Assembly (NCBI GenBank): GCA_964613095.1 | Contig: CAZTFX010000024.1 | Coordinates: 1-28,307 of the forward strand | Origin: RGIG4576 sp964613095 | Lineage (GTDB): Bacteria > Bacteroidota > Bacteroidia > Bacteroidales > Muribaculaceae | DNA: 28,307 bases | Direction: 5' to 3' | Part shown: positions 1 to 7,025 of the stretch, piece after piece | How positions within the stretch are numbered: the first letter of the stretch is position 1 | Layout: each line of letters starts with the position of its first letter | Translations under genes and position numbers: made by a program | Notes under the pieces: model-generated | Told to the model about the DNA's origin: nothing | Database searches by the model: none | The model's input: the letters and a program-made list of their open reading frames with translations, nothing else

Positions 1-590
1 ATTTGAACGAATATATTTCCATGGACTTCGAAATGGGCTTTATCGACAGCTTCGAGGATATTATGAACATGGAAACGGGGCTTTTGAAGTACATTATGAA
101 CCTTTTGAAAACGGAATACGCGAACGAAGTGGAGCTTTTGCACGTTGATATTCCCGAAATCAAGGAAATTCCTGTGCTCAAATTCATGGAAGCGAAAGAA
201 GTGATCATGAAGAAATTCAAGTATCAGCCGACGGACATGAAAGACTTTGACCCCGAAGAAGAGCAGATCCTTGGCAAATATGCGAAGAAGCAGTTCAATT
301 CCGACTTCATTTTCATCACCCATTATCCGTCCAAAAAACGTCCTTTCTATACGATGGACGACCCTGCCGACCCCGAATACACCTTGTCGTTCGACTTACT
401 TTTCAGAGGGTTGGAGATCACTTCGGGCGGTCAGCGTGTGCACGATTACAACGAGCAGGTCGCGAAAATGGAAAAGCTGGGCATGAACCCCGAAGAATTC
501 GCAACCTATTTGATGCTGCATAAATACGGCGCGCCTCCTCACGGCGGGCTTGGGCTTGGCTTGGAGCGTTTGACGATGCACCTTTTGCGG
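1..590 (+). CDS. aspS: Aspartyl-tRNA synthetase, archaeal-type/non-discriminating, C-terminal fragment (both ends cut)
   Basis: Reading frame 3 is open from the window edge and encodes the class II catalytic core of an archaeal-type aspartate-tRNA ligase (AspS2 type, common in Clostridia). The translation opens with LNEYISMDFEMGFI, the family's acidic-substrate segment after motif 2. It later has DLLFRGLEITSGGQRVHDY, and then GAPPHGGLGLGLERL, the class II motif 3 ATP-binding region. After 'TMHLLR' the family should continue with a short C-terminal tail containing FPRD; instead the frame runs into unrelated residues and stops at 660-662. Those last ~24 codons are antisense glpA and are excluded here. 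GC content is about 45-50% by eye, against mid-to-upper 30s in the rest. It differs from the full bacterial-type AspRS at 26280-28049, so it is not a duplicate of it. The family is clear; its membership of this genome is doubtful. Confidence 0.88.
581..590. other. Chimeric junction between two unrelated genomes
   Basis: Left of this point the plus strand codes for AspRS; right of it the minus strand codes for GlpA. The ten bases CCTTTTGCGG make sense in both: CTT-TTG-CGG in the AspRS frame (Leu-Leu-Arg after Thr-Met-His), and in the opposite frame part of Pro-Ala-Lys-Gly of GlpA's MFPAKG segment. Both genes are interrupted in mid-domain here and base composition changes. This fits joining of two genomes through a short shared sequence, most likely during assembly. 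Confidence 0.82.
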
Positions 591-1272
591 GGAACATTTT
601 TACCGACACTCCGGCTTTTTCAGCCACATTGTGTCCCCATATTCCCGCAGCATTTATTGTAACGTAAGCATAAAACTTACATATTTCTTTTGTTTTATGA
701 TTTACGGCTTCTACACCTACAACAATACCATTTTCAATTATTAAAGAAGCAACTTCATGATAGGTCAACAAATCGGCTCCGTGCAATTTTGCGTCAAGTG
801 CGTTTGCCATCGTCAATCGGAAAGGATCTACAGCACCATCCGGGACTCTCACCGCACCAATCAAAGTAGGATTTACCGCCGGTTCAAGAATCTTAGCTTC
901 TCTAGGATCTATAATCTCGGCTCTGATACCGGCAGCCGTACAAGACTCCACAAATTTAGCTTGATAGGCAAGATCATCTTCGGGGAGGGTAATAAACAAG
1001 CCATCCGTTTCTTCGACACAATGACTTGCAATCTTGCGCAACAACATATTCTCTTCAATACATTCACGAGCCGACTCTCCATCGGTTACAGCATATCTAG
1101 CTCCACTATGAAGCAGACCATGATTGCGCCCTGTAGCACCATTGGTAAAATCAAACCTTTCAAGAAGTAAGGTTTTCAATCCTCGCTTAGCGCAATCTCT
1201 GGCAGTACCGGCACCTGTAGCACCACCACCAATCACTATCACATCATATTGTTTCTCGTGTGTTACGCCCAT
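583..1272 (-). CDS. glpA: Glycerol-3-phosphate dehydrogenase, FAD subunit, N-terminal part (cut at junction)
   Basis: FAD-dependent oxidoreductase of the GlpA/GlpD family, which oxidises sn-glycerol 3-phosphate to dihydroxyacetone phosphate at the membrane. The N-terminal Rossmann motif VIGGGATGAGTARD is followed by GRNHGLLHSGARY, typical of anaerobic-type GlpA, and later PDGAVDPFRLT, INAAGIW and AGVSVKMFPAKG. About 230 residues remain of an expected ~530-560. The frame continues by chance to 418, but everything beyond MFPAKG is antisense of the foreign aspS fragment. A GTG at 1294-1296 would add eight residues; the ATG at 1270-1272 (MGVTHEKQYDV) fits the family start better. A promoter lies at 1390-1421. 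The glpR-like regulator is divergent, so control by it is likely though inferred. The gene may be intact in the organism and broken only in this contig. Confidence 0.9.
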
Positions 1273-1389
1273 AATATATTCTTTTATAAAATCCACCTAT
1301 CTATGATTGGCAGTTTTCATATTTAAAAACATCTTTTCAGGAAGTTTTACATGGTTGCATTTCGAAAGCAACAACGTTTTACTTCGAAA

Positions 1390-1421
1390 CAAAGATATAG
1401 TATTTATTTTTCACAAACAAA
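1390..1421 (-). promoter_or_regulatory. Probable glpA promoter
   Basis: On the minus strand TTTG (1418-1421) is followed after 20 bp by TATCTTTG (1390-1397), matching the Bacteroidota housekeeping consensus. It implies a leader of roughly 110 nt before the glpA ATG. Confidence 0.6.
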
Positions 1422-1504
1422 CATTTTCTTAAAAATTTTACTTCATTTTAATCTATTATATCAGATTTGATATATTTTATACACCTATTTATATATTAAA
1501 AGCG

Positions 1505-1535
1505 TTTGCCTATTCCGACAATTTTATATATCTTG
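1505..1535 (+). promoter_or_regulatory. Possible promoter of the glpR-like gene
   Basis: TTTG at 1505-1508 is followed after 20 bp by TATCTTG, one base short of TAnnTTTG. It sits about 40 bp before the chosen ATG at 1575. The surrounding 1440-1500 region is very AT-rich and could hold a regulator operator, but I see no clean inverted repeat. Confidence 0.3.
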
Positions 1536-1574
1536 CAAAAAATTATTCATACACTGAGAGATATTCATATAACC

Positions 1575-2339
1575 ATGACAAAGGAAGAACGATATAACGC
1601 GATTATGAACCTACTGTTACAACACGATTCTATGCCTGTAACAGAGCTTGCCGACAAGTTAAACGTTTCATCGGTAACAATAAGAAAAGACCTTACAGAG
1701 CTGGAAAAGGCTCAAAGACTTTATCGCAGCCACGGCAAAGCAATTCTTATCAGTCCCTATGCCCCAAATCGTTCCATCAGCGAAAAAGAAAAATATCACA
1801 CTGACGAAAAACAGATTATCGGTACATGTGGTGCCCAAATGATAGAACCTAACGATTCTATCATAATAGCATCAGGAACCACGGTACATGCTCTTGCCCG
1901 CAATATAGCTCAATCATCGCCACTCACAGTGATAACTTCATCAATGAAAGTATCGGAAATTCTTGCCGTTGCCGACAACATTACCATTATACAATTAGGA
2001 GGTACATTGCGCCACAGCAGTCTTTCGGTAGTAGGCAACAACGCTGAAGAATTCCTCACCAATTTCGCTTGCAGCAAGCTTTTTATTGGCGTTGACGGCA
2101 TAGATCTTGATTTCGGGATAACAACGACCGATATGCAAGAAGCGTCACTTAACCGCGTGATGATGAAAGCCGCTCAAAAGACAATTGTAATTGCCGATAG
2201 TTCTAAATTTGGTCGCAGAGGGTTCAGTAAAATAGCAAATATTGAAGACATCGACCATATTATAACCGATAGTAAAGTTTCTCCTCTTATCGTAAAACGA
2301 ATTGAGGAAATGGGAATCCGACTCACTATTGCCGAATAA
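1575..2339 (+). CDS. DeoR-family transcriptional regulator, GlpR-like
   Basis: 254-residue cytoplasmic repressor-type protein. It starts MTKEERYNAIMNLLL, the classic DeoR opening, with a winged helix-turn-helix at about residues 3-57 (VTELADKLNVSSVTIRKDL, then the wing SHGKA). The DeoRC sensor domain at ~75-230 shows IASGTTVHALARNI, IQLGGTLRHSSLSVVG, FIGVDGIDLDFGITT and VIADSSKFGRRGF. This domain binds sugar phosphates or, in GlpR, glycerol 3-phosphate. The frame can be extended to 1506, but those 23 residues lack family character, so the ATG at 1575 is chosen. Divergence from glpA 300 bp away supports a GlpR role. Other DeoR members control sugar genes, so the ligand is inferred. Confidence 0.88.
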   Translation: MTKEERYNAIMNLLLQHDSMPVTELADKLNVSSVTIRKDLTELEKAQRLYRSHGKAILISPYAPNRSISEKEKYHTDEKQIIGTCGAQMIEPNDSIIIASGTTVHALARNIAQSSPLTVITSSMKVSEILAVADNITIIQLGGTLRHSSLSVVGNNAEEFLTNFACSKLFIGVDGIDLDFGITTTDMQEASLNRVMMKAAQKTIVIADSSKFGRRGFSKIANIEDIDHIITDSKVSPLIVKRIEEMGIRLTIAE

Positions 2340-2396
2340 AGGACATTTCAAATTCAAGAAAAACTCCAAGCACAGCAAAAAAACTTCGAGAATTGT

Positions 2397-2426
2397 TTTG
2401 TAGTTCCGAAATAATGCGTACCTTTG
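2397..2426 (+). promoter_or_regulatory. Promoter of tRNA-Leu
   Basis: TTTG (2397-2400), an 18-bp spacer, then TACCTTTG (2419-2426), a full match to the Bacteroidota -7 element. It ends 11 bp before the tRNA 5' end, so the transcript starts just ahead of the mature tRNA. Confidence 0.7.
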
Positions 2427-2437
2427 CATTCGGATTT

Positions 2438-2522
2438 GCGCATGTGGCGTAATTGGTAGCCGCGCTAGACTTAGGATCTAGTGTCGAGAGACGTGGGGGT
2501 TCGAGTCCCTTCATGCGCACCA
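2438..2522 (+). tRNA. tRNA-Leu (anticodon TAG), CCA encoded
   Basis: Acceptor arms GCGCATG (2438-2444) and CATGCGC (2512-2518) pair fully, followed by discriminator A and an encoded CCA. The anticodon stem (CTAGA/TCTAG) encloses CTTAGGA-type loop bases with TAG at positions 34-36, reading CUA and related Leu codons. The extra arm (around GTCGAGAGAC) is long, as in type II tRNAs. The T arm contains GGTTCGAGTCC. Confidence 0.97.
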
Positions 2523-2566
2523 AGAGAAAGAGGTTCATCACAACGATGGACCCCTTCTTCTTTCTT
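2523..2566. terminator. Terminator between tRNA-Leu and the convergent operon
   Basis: GGTTCATC (2532-2539) pairs with GATGGACC (2545-2552), including one G-T pair, around loop ACAAC. Purine-rich AAGAGAAAGA on the left faces a pyrimidine-rich CTTCTTCTTTCTT on the right and can extend the stem imperfectly. It probably serves both strands. Confidence 0.6.
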
Positions 2567-2573
2567 ATGAATA

Positions 2574-3395
2574 CTATTCACAAACATAAGTTTTCATGTG
2601 CGGTTTCAATGGAGCATCCAAATTAACCAAAACCAACTTATTTTTAGAAAGTTCTTTTATAAATAATCCCACAGTACCCATTTCACCCTTTCGATAAAAG
2701 CGGTAAATCAAGAAATCACCATTTTTATTCTTCTTGACATATTTACTATGCTCAAATTCATCGTCACTTTTATCTGATAAGTAATAATCCCACGATAAAA
2801 CTTCAGCTTGCCATCCTCCTTTTGTCTTATAAGGACGTGGTTTTATCATTTTATCAGATACAAAGTAGATTACATCTGAGATATCATCAACATTTCTCCA
2901 CTGTTTTCCTGAAAGTTTATCTATTGTAAATGTTCCAAAGTCTGTATTTACTCCTACTACAAAGTCTACACATTCTGCTTCAGAGGGATATACGCATTTC
3001 ATTGATATTTTATTTGATGATAAACTCACAAACTCATAATTCACCGGATACCATATATCATTGTCATTCTTTTCTTTTATCACAAGATATTTACCCGCTG
3101 ACTGCTTCCCCTTTTTATTATTGTCAAATGTGGTAACAACTGTATCAGAAAAATAAAACTCTCTGATTTGCCATTCCGGAACATCTGTTTTTCTTTCCTC
3201 TGATAACACACAACGCAACAATGTTTTATCTCCAAACAAATATTCAACGTTCATAGAATGTCCTGTTTTAGAATCAATTTGGCTCCACACTTTTCCCACC
3301 ATTGACACCATCGTAAATTTAGTTTCATTTACCTCTTGAGCTGTAAGATTTCCTATAGAAACCAACAACAGCAGTAAAAATAATACTTTTCTCAT
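2574..3395 (-). CDS. Secreted protein with two beta-rich repeat domains (function unknown)
   Basis: 273 residues with a type I signal peptide (MRKVLFLLLLLVSIGNLTAQ) and no lipobox. Two ~105-115-residue domains follow. Domain A is at 32-136 (GKVW, KTG, EY, LRC, RKT, P-W, REFYFSD, GKYLVI, W, ECVYP-like end). Domain B is at 159-273 (GKQW, KTKGGW, SWDYYLSD, NGDF). The alternating hydrophobic pattern and spaced Trp/Tyr suggest a small lipocalin-like barrel, but that is inference. Domain A is about 41% identical (43 of 105, gap-free hand alignment) to repeat 2 of the upstream protein at 3418-5130, and domain B matches that protein's last repeat; both proteins end in VCE. It is the last gene of the 6811-2574 operon, 22 bp after its paralogue. 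I recognise no named family. Confidence 0.85.
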   Translation of the reverse strand: MRKVLFLLLLLVSIGNLTAQEVNETKFTMVSMVGKVWSQIDSKTGHSMNVEYLFGDKTLLRCVLSEERKTDVPEWQIREFYFSDTVVTTFDNNKKGKQSAGKYLVIKEKNDNDIWYPVNYEFVSLSSNKISMKCVYPSEAECVDFVVGVNTDFGTFTIDKLSGKQWRNVDDISDVIYFVSDKMIKPRPYKTKGGWQAEVLSWDYYLSDKSDDEFEHSKYVKKNKNGDFLIYRFYRKGEMGTVGLFIKELSKNKLVLVNLDAPLKPHMKTYVCE

Positions 3396-3417
3396 ACCTA
3401 TTCTATATTAAAAATTA

Positions 3418-5130
3418 TTATTCACAAACATGAGTTTGACGTCGTAATAGCATATTTCCCCCTCTTTCCGGATCTGGTACAGTTTCTAGTATCATCAACT
3501 TTTCCGATAAATATAATATTTTAAAATTATAAGACATTTTTTCACCTCCATATTTCATATCATAATAACCGCAATAGTTAATATGATTACCATTACGTCT
3601 CCTTTTTGCTTGATCGCTATAACTAAAATTATAATCAGGCTTATTTGACAATTTATAATCCCATGAACGAATCTCTGTTATATAACCTCCTTTTGTTTTG
3701 CGCCAAAAAGGACCTCCTATCTTACTTTCTGTGAAATAATAACACTGTAAAGATCTATCTTTAGATTTTTTTCTTATAAGCCTCCACTGCTTCCCTACTA
3801 GCATATCCATAATAGTTTTCTTTTTTATCGTGTCTATTTCGGAACTCATTTTTTGTTGAGATGCAAGCTTCAGTTGTTCGTCTTCACTTAAATCTCGTTC
3901 ATAGGCTTGCATTATAGCATTTCCTACCATTTCTTTTACCGTTACCATATTCCCACCCGACAATAACTCCACTCGGTAATTTACGGCTATCCAATTGCCT
4001 GACAGGTCTAGCTCATTTACAACTATGTAATCACCTTCACTCGCATTTCCTTTCTTACTCCAGTCAAACTCAGCTTCAGGTTGATTGGACATATAATACT
4101 CATATATCTTTTTCAATTCTATGGTATCTTCTCCACTATAAATCGGAACAATTCTTGTTACATGTGTCTTCGTATAACGTTCTATATATCGACTGCGTTT
4201 ATAGGTTATGGTATCTAGCCGATACCAATCATCTTTCATCAATTCCGCTTGTTGTGGCTTGCGCTTGGCATGTTCCGCATTTTGAGAATACAAACTACTC
4301 TCAAATATTTGAGTGGCATAACCTTTAGGATATACACATTCCAATTCCAATCGATTCTCCGACAACGTAGCTATATCGTAAGTCGCCGCCTGCCAATTGC
4401 CATCACTATCCAATTCGTTAACTACAATATAGCGACCATTTATACGCTTTCCAACCTTCTTTCGTTCAAATCTTGTTACAATTGTGTCAGATAAATAATA
4501 TTCTCTTAACATCCACTGAGGAAATTGAGTTTTGCGATTTTCCGGCATATTACACCTTACAAAATACTTATTATTGTAAGTATATTCTAAATTTGTTCTT
4601 TCTCCGGTTTTCAAGTCTAACTCATACCATATTTTATTCGTTAACAATTGTTGGGTTGAAATTATATTACCCGTAGTTTTCTTCTCTTTTATTTCTTGAC
4701 TATAATACATTCGTTCAAGGTTACTGAGATGATTTTTGTCTTCCACTCGCAAGTAGTCTTCCTTCAGTTTTTTAATCTCCAAGCAGATTGTATTACGGTC
4801 AAATCTATTTTTATCTCCTTGTATTATCAGATAGCTCCCATTTCTATATTTTCCTACTTTCGTACTATCAAAACTTTCTTCATATCGATTGGAAAGATAA
4901 TATCGCTGTACACGTGCTTTAGCGTTACCTACCGAATCGACTCCCACTATTATACGTTGGGTTCCGGTGAAGCGGATGTAAAAATTTTCATGTGCTTTCA
5001 TTGTTGCCACATTAAACTCATGCCAATCTTTATTTATCAACAATTCCATTGTGGATTTACCTTGTACTTGTATAGGCACAAGGTAAATCATTATTATTGT
5101 TGATATAATTATAGCTCCTAATTTATTCAT
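3418..5130 (-). CDS. Secreted protein with four related beta-rich repeats (function unknown)
   Basis: 570 residues with an N-terminal hydrophobic segment (residues ~5-24, ending VQG) consistent with a cleaved signal peptide. Four divergent repeats follow at about 29-130, 161-268, 296-403 and 441-570. Each opens with a L(L/M)xxKxW- or DW-type strand, has a central RYYLS/EYYLSD/EYYMSN/WDYKLSN motif, then a G-x-Y-(L/I)-(I/V)-(I/V) strand (SYLII, RYIVV, DYIVV in repeats 1-3). Repeat 4 carries KTKGGY and shares the C-terminal THVCE ending with the shorter paralogue. Linkers of 25-40 residues rich in Lys/Glu/Gln separate the repeats. It lies 22 bp downstream of the cysteine-rich lipoprotein gene in the same operon. 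It may be periplasmic or exported. Binding, scaffold or inhibitor roles are all possible; the sequence does not decide. Confidence 0.84.
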   Translation of the reverse strand: MNKLGAIIISTIIMIYLVPIQVQGKSTMELLINKDWHEFNVATMKAHENFYIRFTGTQRIIVGVDSVGNAKARVQRYYLSNRYEESFDSTKVGKYRNGSYLIIQGDKNRFDRNTICLEIKKLKEDYLRVEDKNHLSNLERMYYSQEIKEKKTTGNIISTQQLLTNKIWYELDLKTGERTNLEYTYNNKYFVRCNMPENRKTQFPQWMLREYYLSDTIVTRFERKKVGKRINGRYIVVNELDSDGNWQAATYDIATLSENRLELECVYPKGYATQIFESSLYSQNAEHAKRKPQQAELMKDDWYRLDTITYKRSRYIERYTKTHVTRIVPIYSGEDTIELKKIYEYYMSNQPEAEFDWSKKGNASEGDYIVVNELDLSGNWIAVNYRVELLSGGNMVTVKEMVGNAIMQAYERDLSEDEQLKLASQQKMSSEIDTIKKKTIMDMLVGKQWRLIRKKSKDRSLQCYYFTESKIGGPFWRKTKGGYITEIRSWDYKLSNKPDYNFSYSDQAKRRRNGNHINYCGYYDMKYGGEKMSYNFKILYLSEKLMILETVPDPERGGNMLLRRQTHVCE

Positions 5131-5152
5131 CTTAATAGAAATTTGTTTTATA

Positions 5153-6811
5153 TCAATTTATTGCGAAATCATTTTCATCGGCTAATGATTTCGCTCCATT
5201 TATCCCATAGATAACAATATTATCACATCCGGAAAAATAACTTTCATTTACCACATATGTACCTCCCGAATCAGGGTCAGCATAAATCAAATCTCCATCA
5301 TATTGAATACCCAATACCAACACATAATGATTATTTTTTCTAATTATAATTACATTACCACTTGCAGTTTCCGCAAATGAGGTTGTTGTACCCATACTGA
5401 ATTGGTTTCTCATAAACAAACTGTTTGTTTCCAAAACTGTTGATTCATCCGGAGACATCCCTGTTAATTCTGTATAATATAGACATAACTCTTCTTCTGT
5501 TTTTTCTTCACCATATGCTCTATACGCCATTGACAATACAGCCATTGAGCACATTCCACTTATACAATCATAAGATTCACCACGTATATTATCATTTTCA
5601 TGAGGCACATAAACTATAGGAGTCATATTTACCACACATATACAATTAACTTCTCCACAATTGGTACAGCAGATACATGGATGCTGGTTACAATTGTCAC
5701 ATGTATCTATTGGAAGCGGATCAGGTTCGGGTGTAGGGAGTGGTTCAGGACAAACGCATGGAGATTCTCCACAAATATCACATCCTTCATTATCACAATC
5801 GCAACTAGTACGTCCACATGATGGACAAGTTTCTGTACAATCACACATTCCATTTAAACCTCCGCAAATAGGGCAAAAGCTATCATAATCATGTCCACAA
5901 ACAGAATATGGAATATGACAATATGGACATATTCCATATTCGTAGTATCCACAAACCATACATATTCCTCCATTCTTAGGTAATGTGTGATTAAAACATT
6001 GAGGACAATCCCAATAATCACAAAAATCACATAGTCCGGTAGAAGCATTATAATCCCTAAAACAAACATCACAAGAACCTCCAGCCCTGCTCATTGGTTG
6101 TAGACCGGATTGTGCAAATAAATTTATGCTTACAATATTGTATTTATCTGAAGAATGTTCGTGAGAACAAGTTTCACCTTCGTAATGTTCATGAGAGCAT
6201 ACATTTAGTTTCTCTTTGGTTATTAATCCCACCATTTTACCATCTTTGTATCTTATACCTCGAAATATAGTTCCGTCAAGGTGTGAAGTAAGAGTTATTC
6301 CTGTAAAATCGATATAATAAGGATAATATCCTATTGTGTCAATCCTCTCCTTATTTGCAGTAGCATAATTGTTCTCCGGCATATACGTAACAACATGCAT
6401 ATACACTTTTGTTCCTTTCTTTCGTATCACTAGACGCGAAAATGTGGTTGATTCTTGAATTTCGGTTTCCCCATTCTTGGTTACAGATACTCTTGATAAA
6501 ATTTCTTCGGGTGTTTGTAAATTCACCATCAAGACTTGCATGCCATTAATGTTATCATACTTCACATTGTCCCATAATGGAATAGCTTCGGCTATAAAAG
6601 ATAACGCACTTCGTGATTCAGTGTTTCCCACTTGGTTGATTGGTAATCTTACTGTTTTACCGTGATTTTGTACCATAGCTTTTGCTATTAACAATAATTC
6701 GGTTTCATTCTGTTCCTTATAAGAAGATTGATAAGAAAAATCTTCAGTACAAGATAATAGAAAACCTATTGCCATTGCTACACTCATTAAAGCTCTTAAT
6801 TTTTCTGTCAT
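5153..6811 (-). CDS. Cysteine-rich lipoprotein with C39/papain-like peptidase domain
   Basis: 552-residue lipoprotein. The signal peptide ends in FLLSC (Cys21), followed by TED, an acidic stretch like the Bacteroidota surface-export signal. Residues ~30-235 form a domain I do not recognise, with a duplicated CSHEH at 205-209 and 215-219. Residues 247-392 hold 31 cysteines, mostly CxxC pairs. Five copies of C-x2-C-x4/6-C-x-C start at 313, 329, 344, 371 and 382, split by a proline-rich linker (355-369). Residues ~400-552 look like a C39/papain-fold cysteine peptidase: Cys416 in YDCISGMCSMAVLSM, His495 in NNHYVLVLGI and Asp512 in YADPDSGGTYVV. It is the first gene of a three-gene operon with its own promoter. 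The Cys array probably binds zinc or forms disulfides. Peptidase assignment is by motif only; substrate unknown. Confidence 0.82.
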   Translation of the reverse strand: MTEKLRALMSVAMAIGFLLSCTEDFSYQSSYKEQNETELLLIAKAMVQNHGKTVRLPINQVGNTESRSALSFIAEAIPLWDNVKYDNINGMQVLMVNLQTPEEILSRVSVTKNGETEIQESTTFSRLVIRKKGTKVYMHVVTYMPENNYATANKERIDTIGYYPYYIDFTGITLTSHLDGTIFRGIRYKDGKMVGLITKEKLNVCSHEHYEGETCSHEHSSDKYNIVSINLFAQSGLQPMSRAGGSCDVCFRDYNASTGLCDFCDYWDCPQCFNHTLPKNGGICMVCGYYEYGICPYCHIPYSVCGHDYDSFCPICGGLNGMCDCTETCPSCGRTSCDCDNEGCDICGESPCVCPEPLPTPEPDPLPIDTCDNCNQHPCICCTNCGEVNCICVVNMTPIVYVPHENDNIRGESYDCISGMCSMAVLSMAYRAYGEEKTEEELCLYYTELTGMSPDESTVLETNSLFMRNQFSMGTTTSFAETASGNVIIIRKNNHYVLVLGIQYDGDLIYADPDSGGTYVVNESYFSGCDNIVIYGINGAKSLADENDFAIN

Positions 6812-6870
6812 AGTTGTTTAGTTTTTGGAGGTTAAATATAAAATAATTCATACTTTACTTGAACTTTGTA

Positions 6871-6901
6871 TAAAGTTACTGAATTGTGTGATAAAATCAA
6901 A
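6871..6901 (-). promoter_or_regulatory. Promoter of the three-gene accessory operon
   Basis: Minus strand: TTTG (6898-6901), a 19-bp spacer, then TAACTTTA (6871-6878), one mismatch from TAnnTTTG. The implied leader is about 50 nt before the lipoprotein ATG at 6811. Confidence 0.52.
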
Positions 6902-6930
6902 AAAACATATTTATTATTATGAATAATTAA

Positions 6931-6967
6931 CAAAAAATAGTTGCGAAGCCGGAAACCGACTTCGCAA
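6931..6967 (-). terminator. Terminator of the parC-amidase operon
   Basis: GTTGCGAAG (6939-6947) pairs perfectly with CTTCGCAAC (6959-6967), with an inner CGG-AAA-CCG stem-loop. On the minus strand the hairpin is followed by TATTTTTTG, a good intrinsic terminator. It lies ~60 bp past the amidase stop and upstream of the next operon's promoter, which separates the two units. Confidence 0.85.
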
Positions 6968-7025
6968 CAAAATCCCACGCCGAACCTCCCAGAAAAGATG
7001 AGAGGGTTTTCCTTTTTAACAAATT

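Noticed and set aside
418..582. The glpA reading frame continues ~55 codons beyond the conserved MFPAKG segment to a stop at 418
   Set aside because: These codons are antisense of the well-supported AspRS fragment and show no GlpA character; the continuation is a chance open frame across the junction.
591..662. C-terminal tail of the plus-strand AspRS frame up to its stop at 660-662
   Set aside because: It lacks the expected AspRS ending and is antisense of glpA, so it was left out of the gene.
757..1170. Plus-strand open frame of 137 codons opposite glpA
   Set aside because: The minus strand encodes a clear GlpA here; the plus-strand product has no domain or start signal.
2397..2600. tRNA-Leu as an integration (att) site for the neighbouring accessory operon
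   Set aside because: No partial repeat of the tRNA 3' end was found beyond the operon and no integrase is present in the window.
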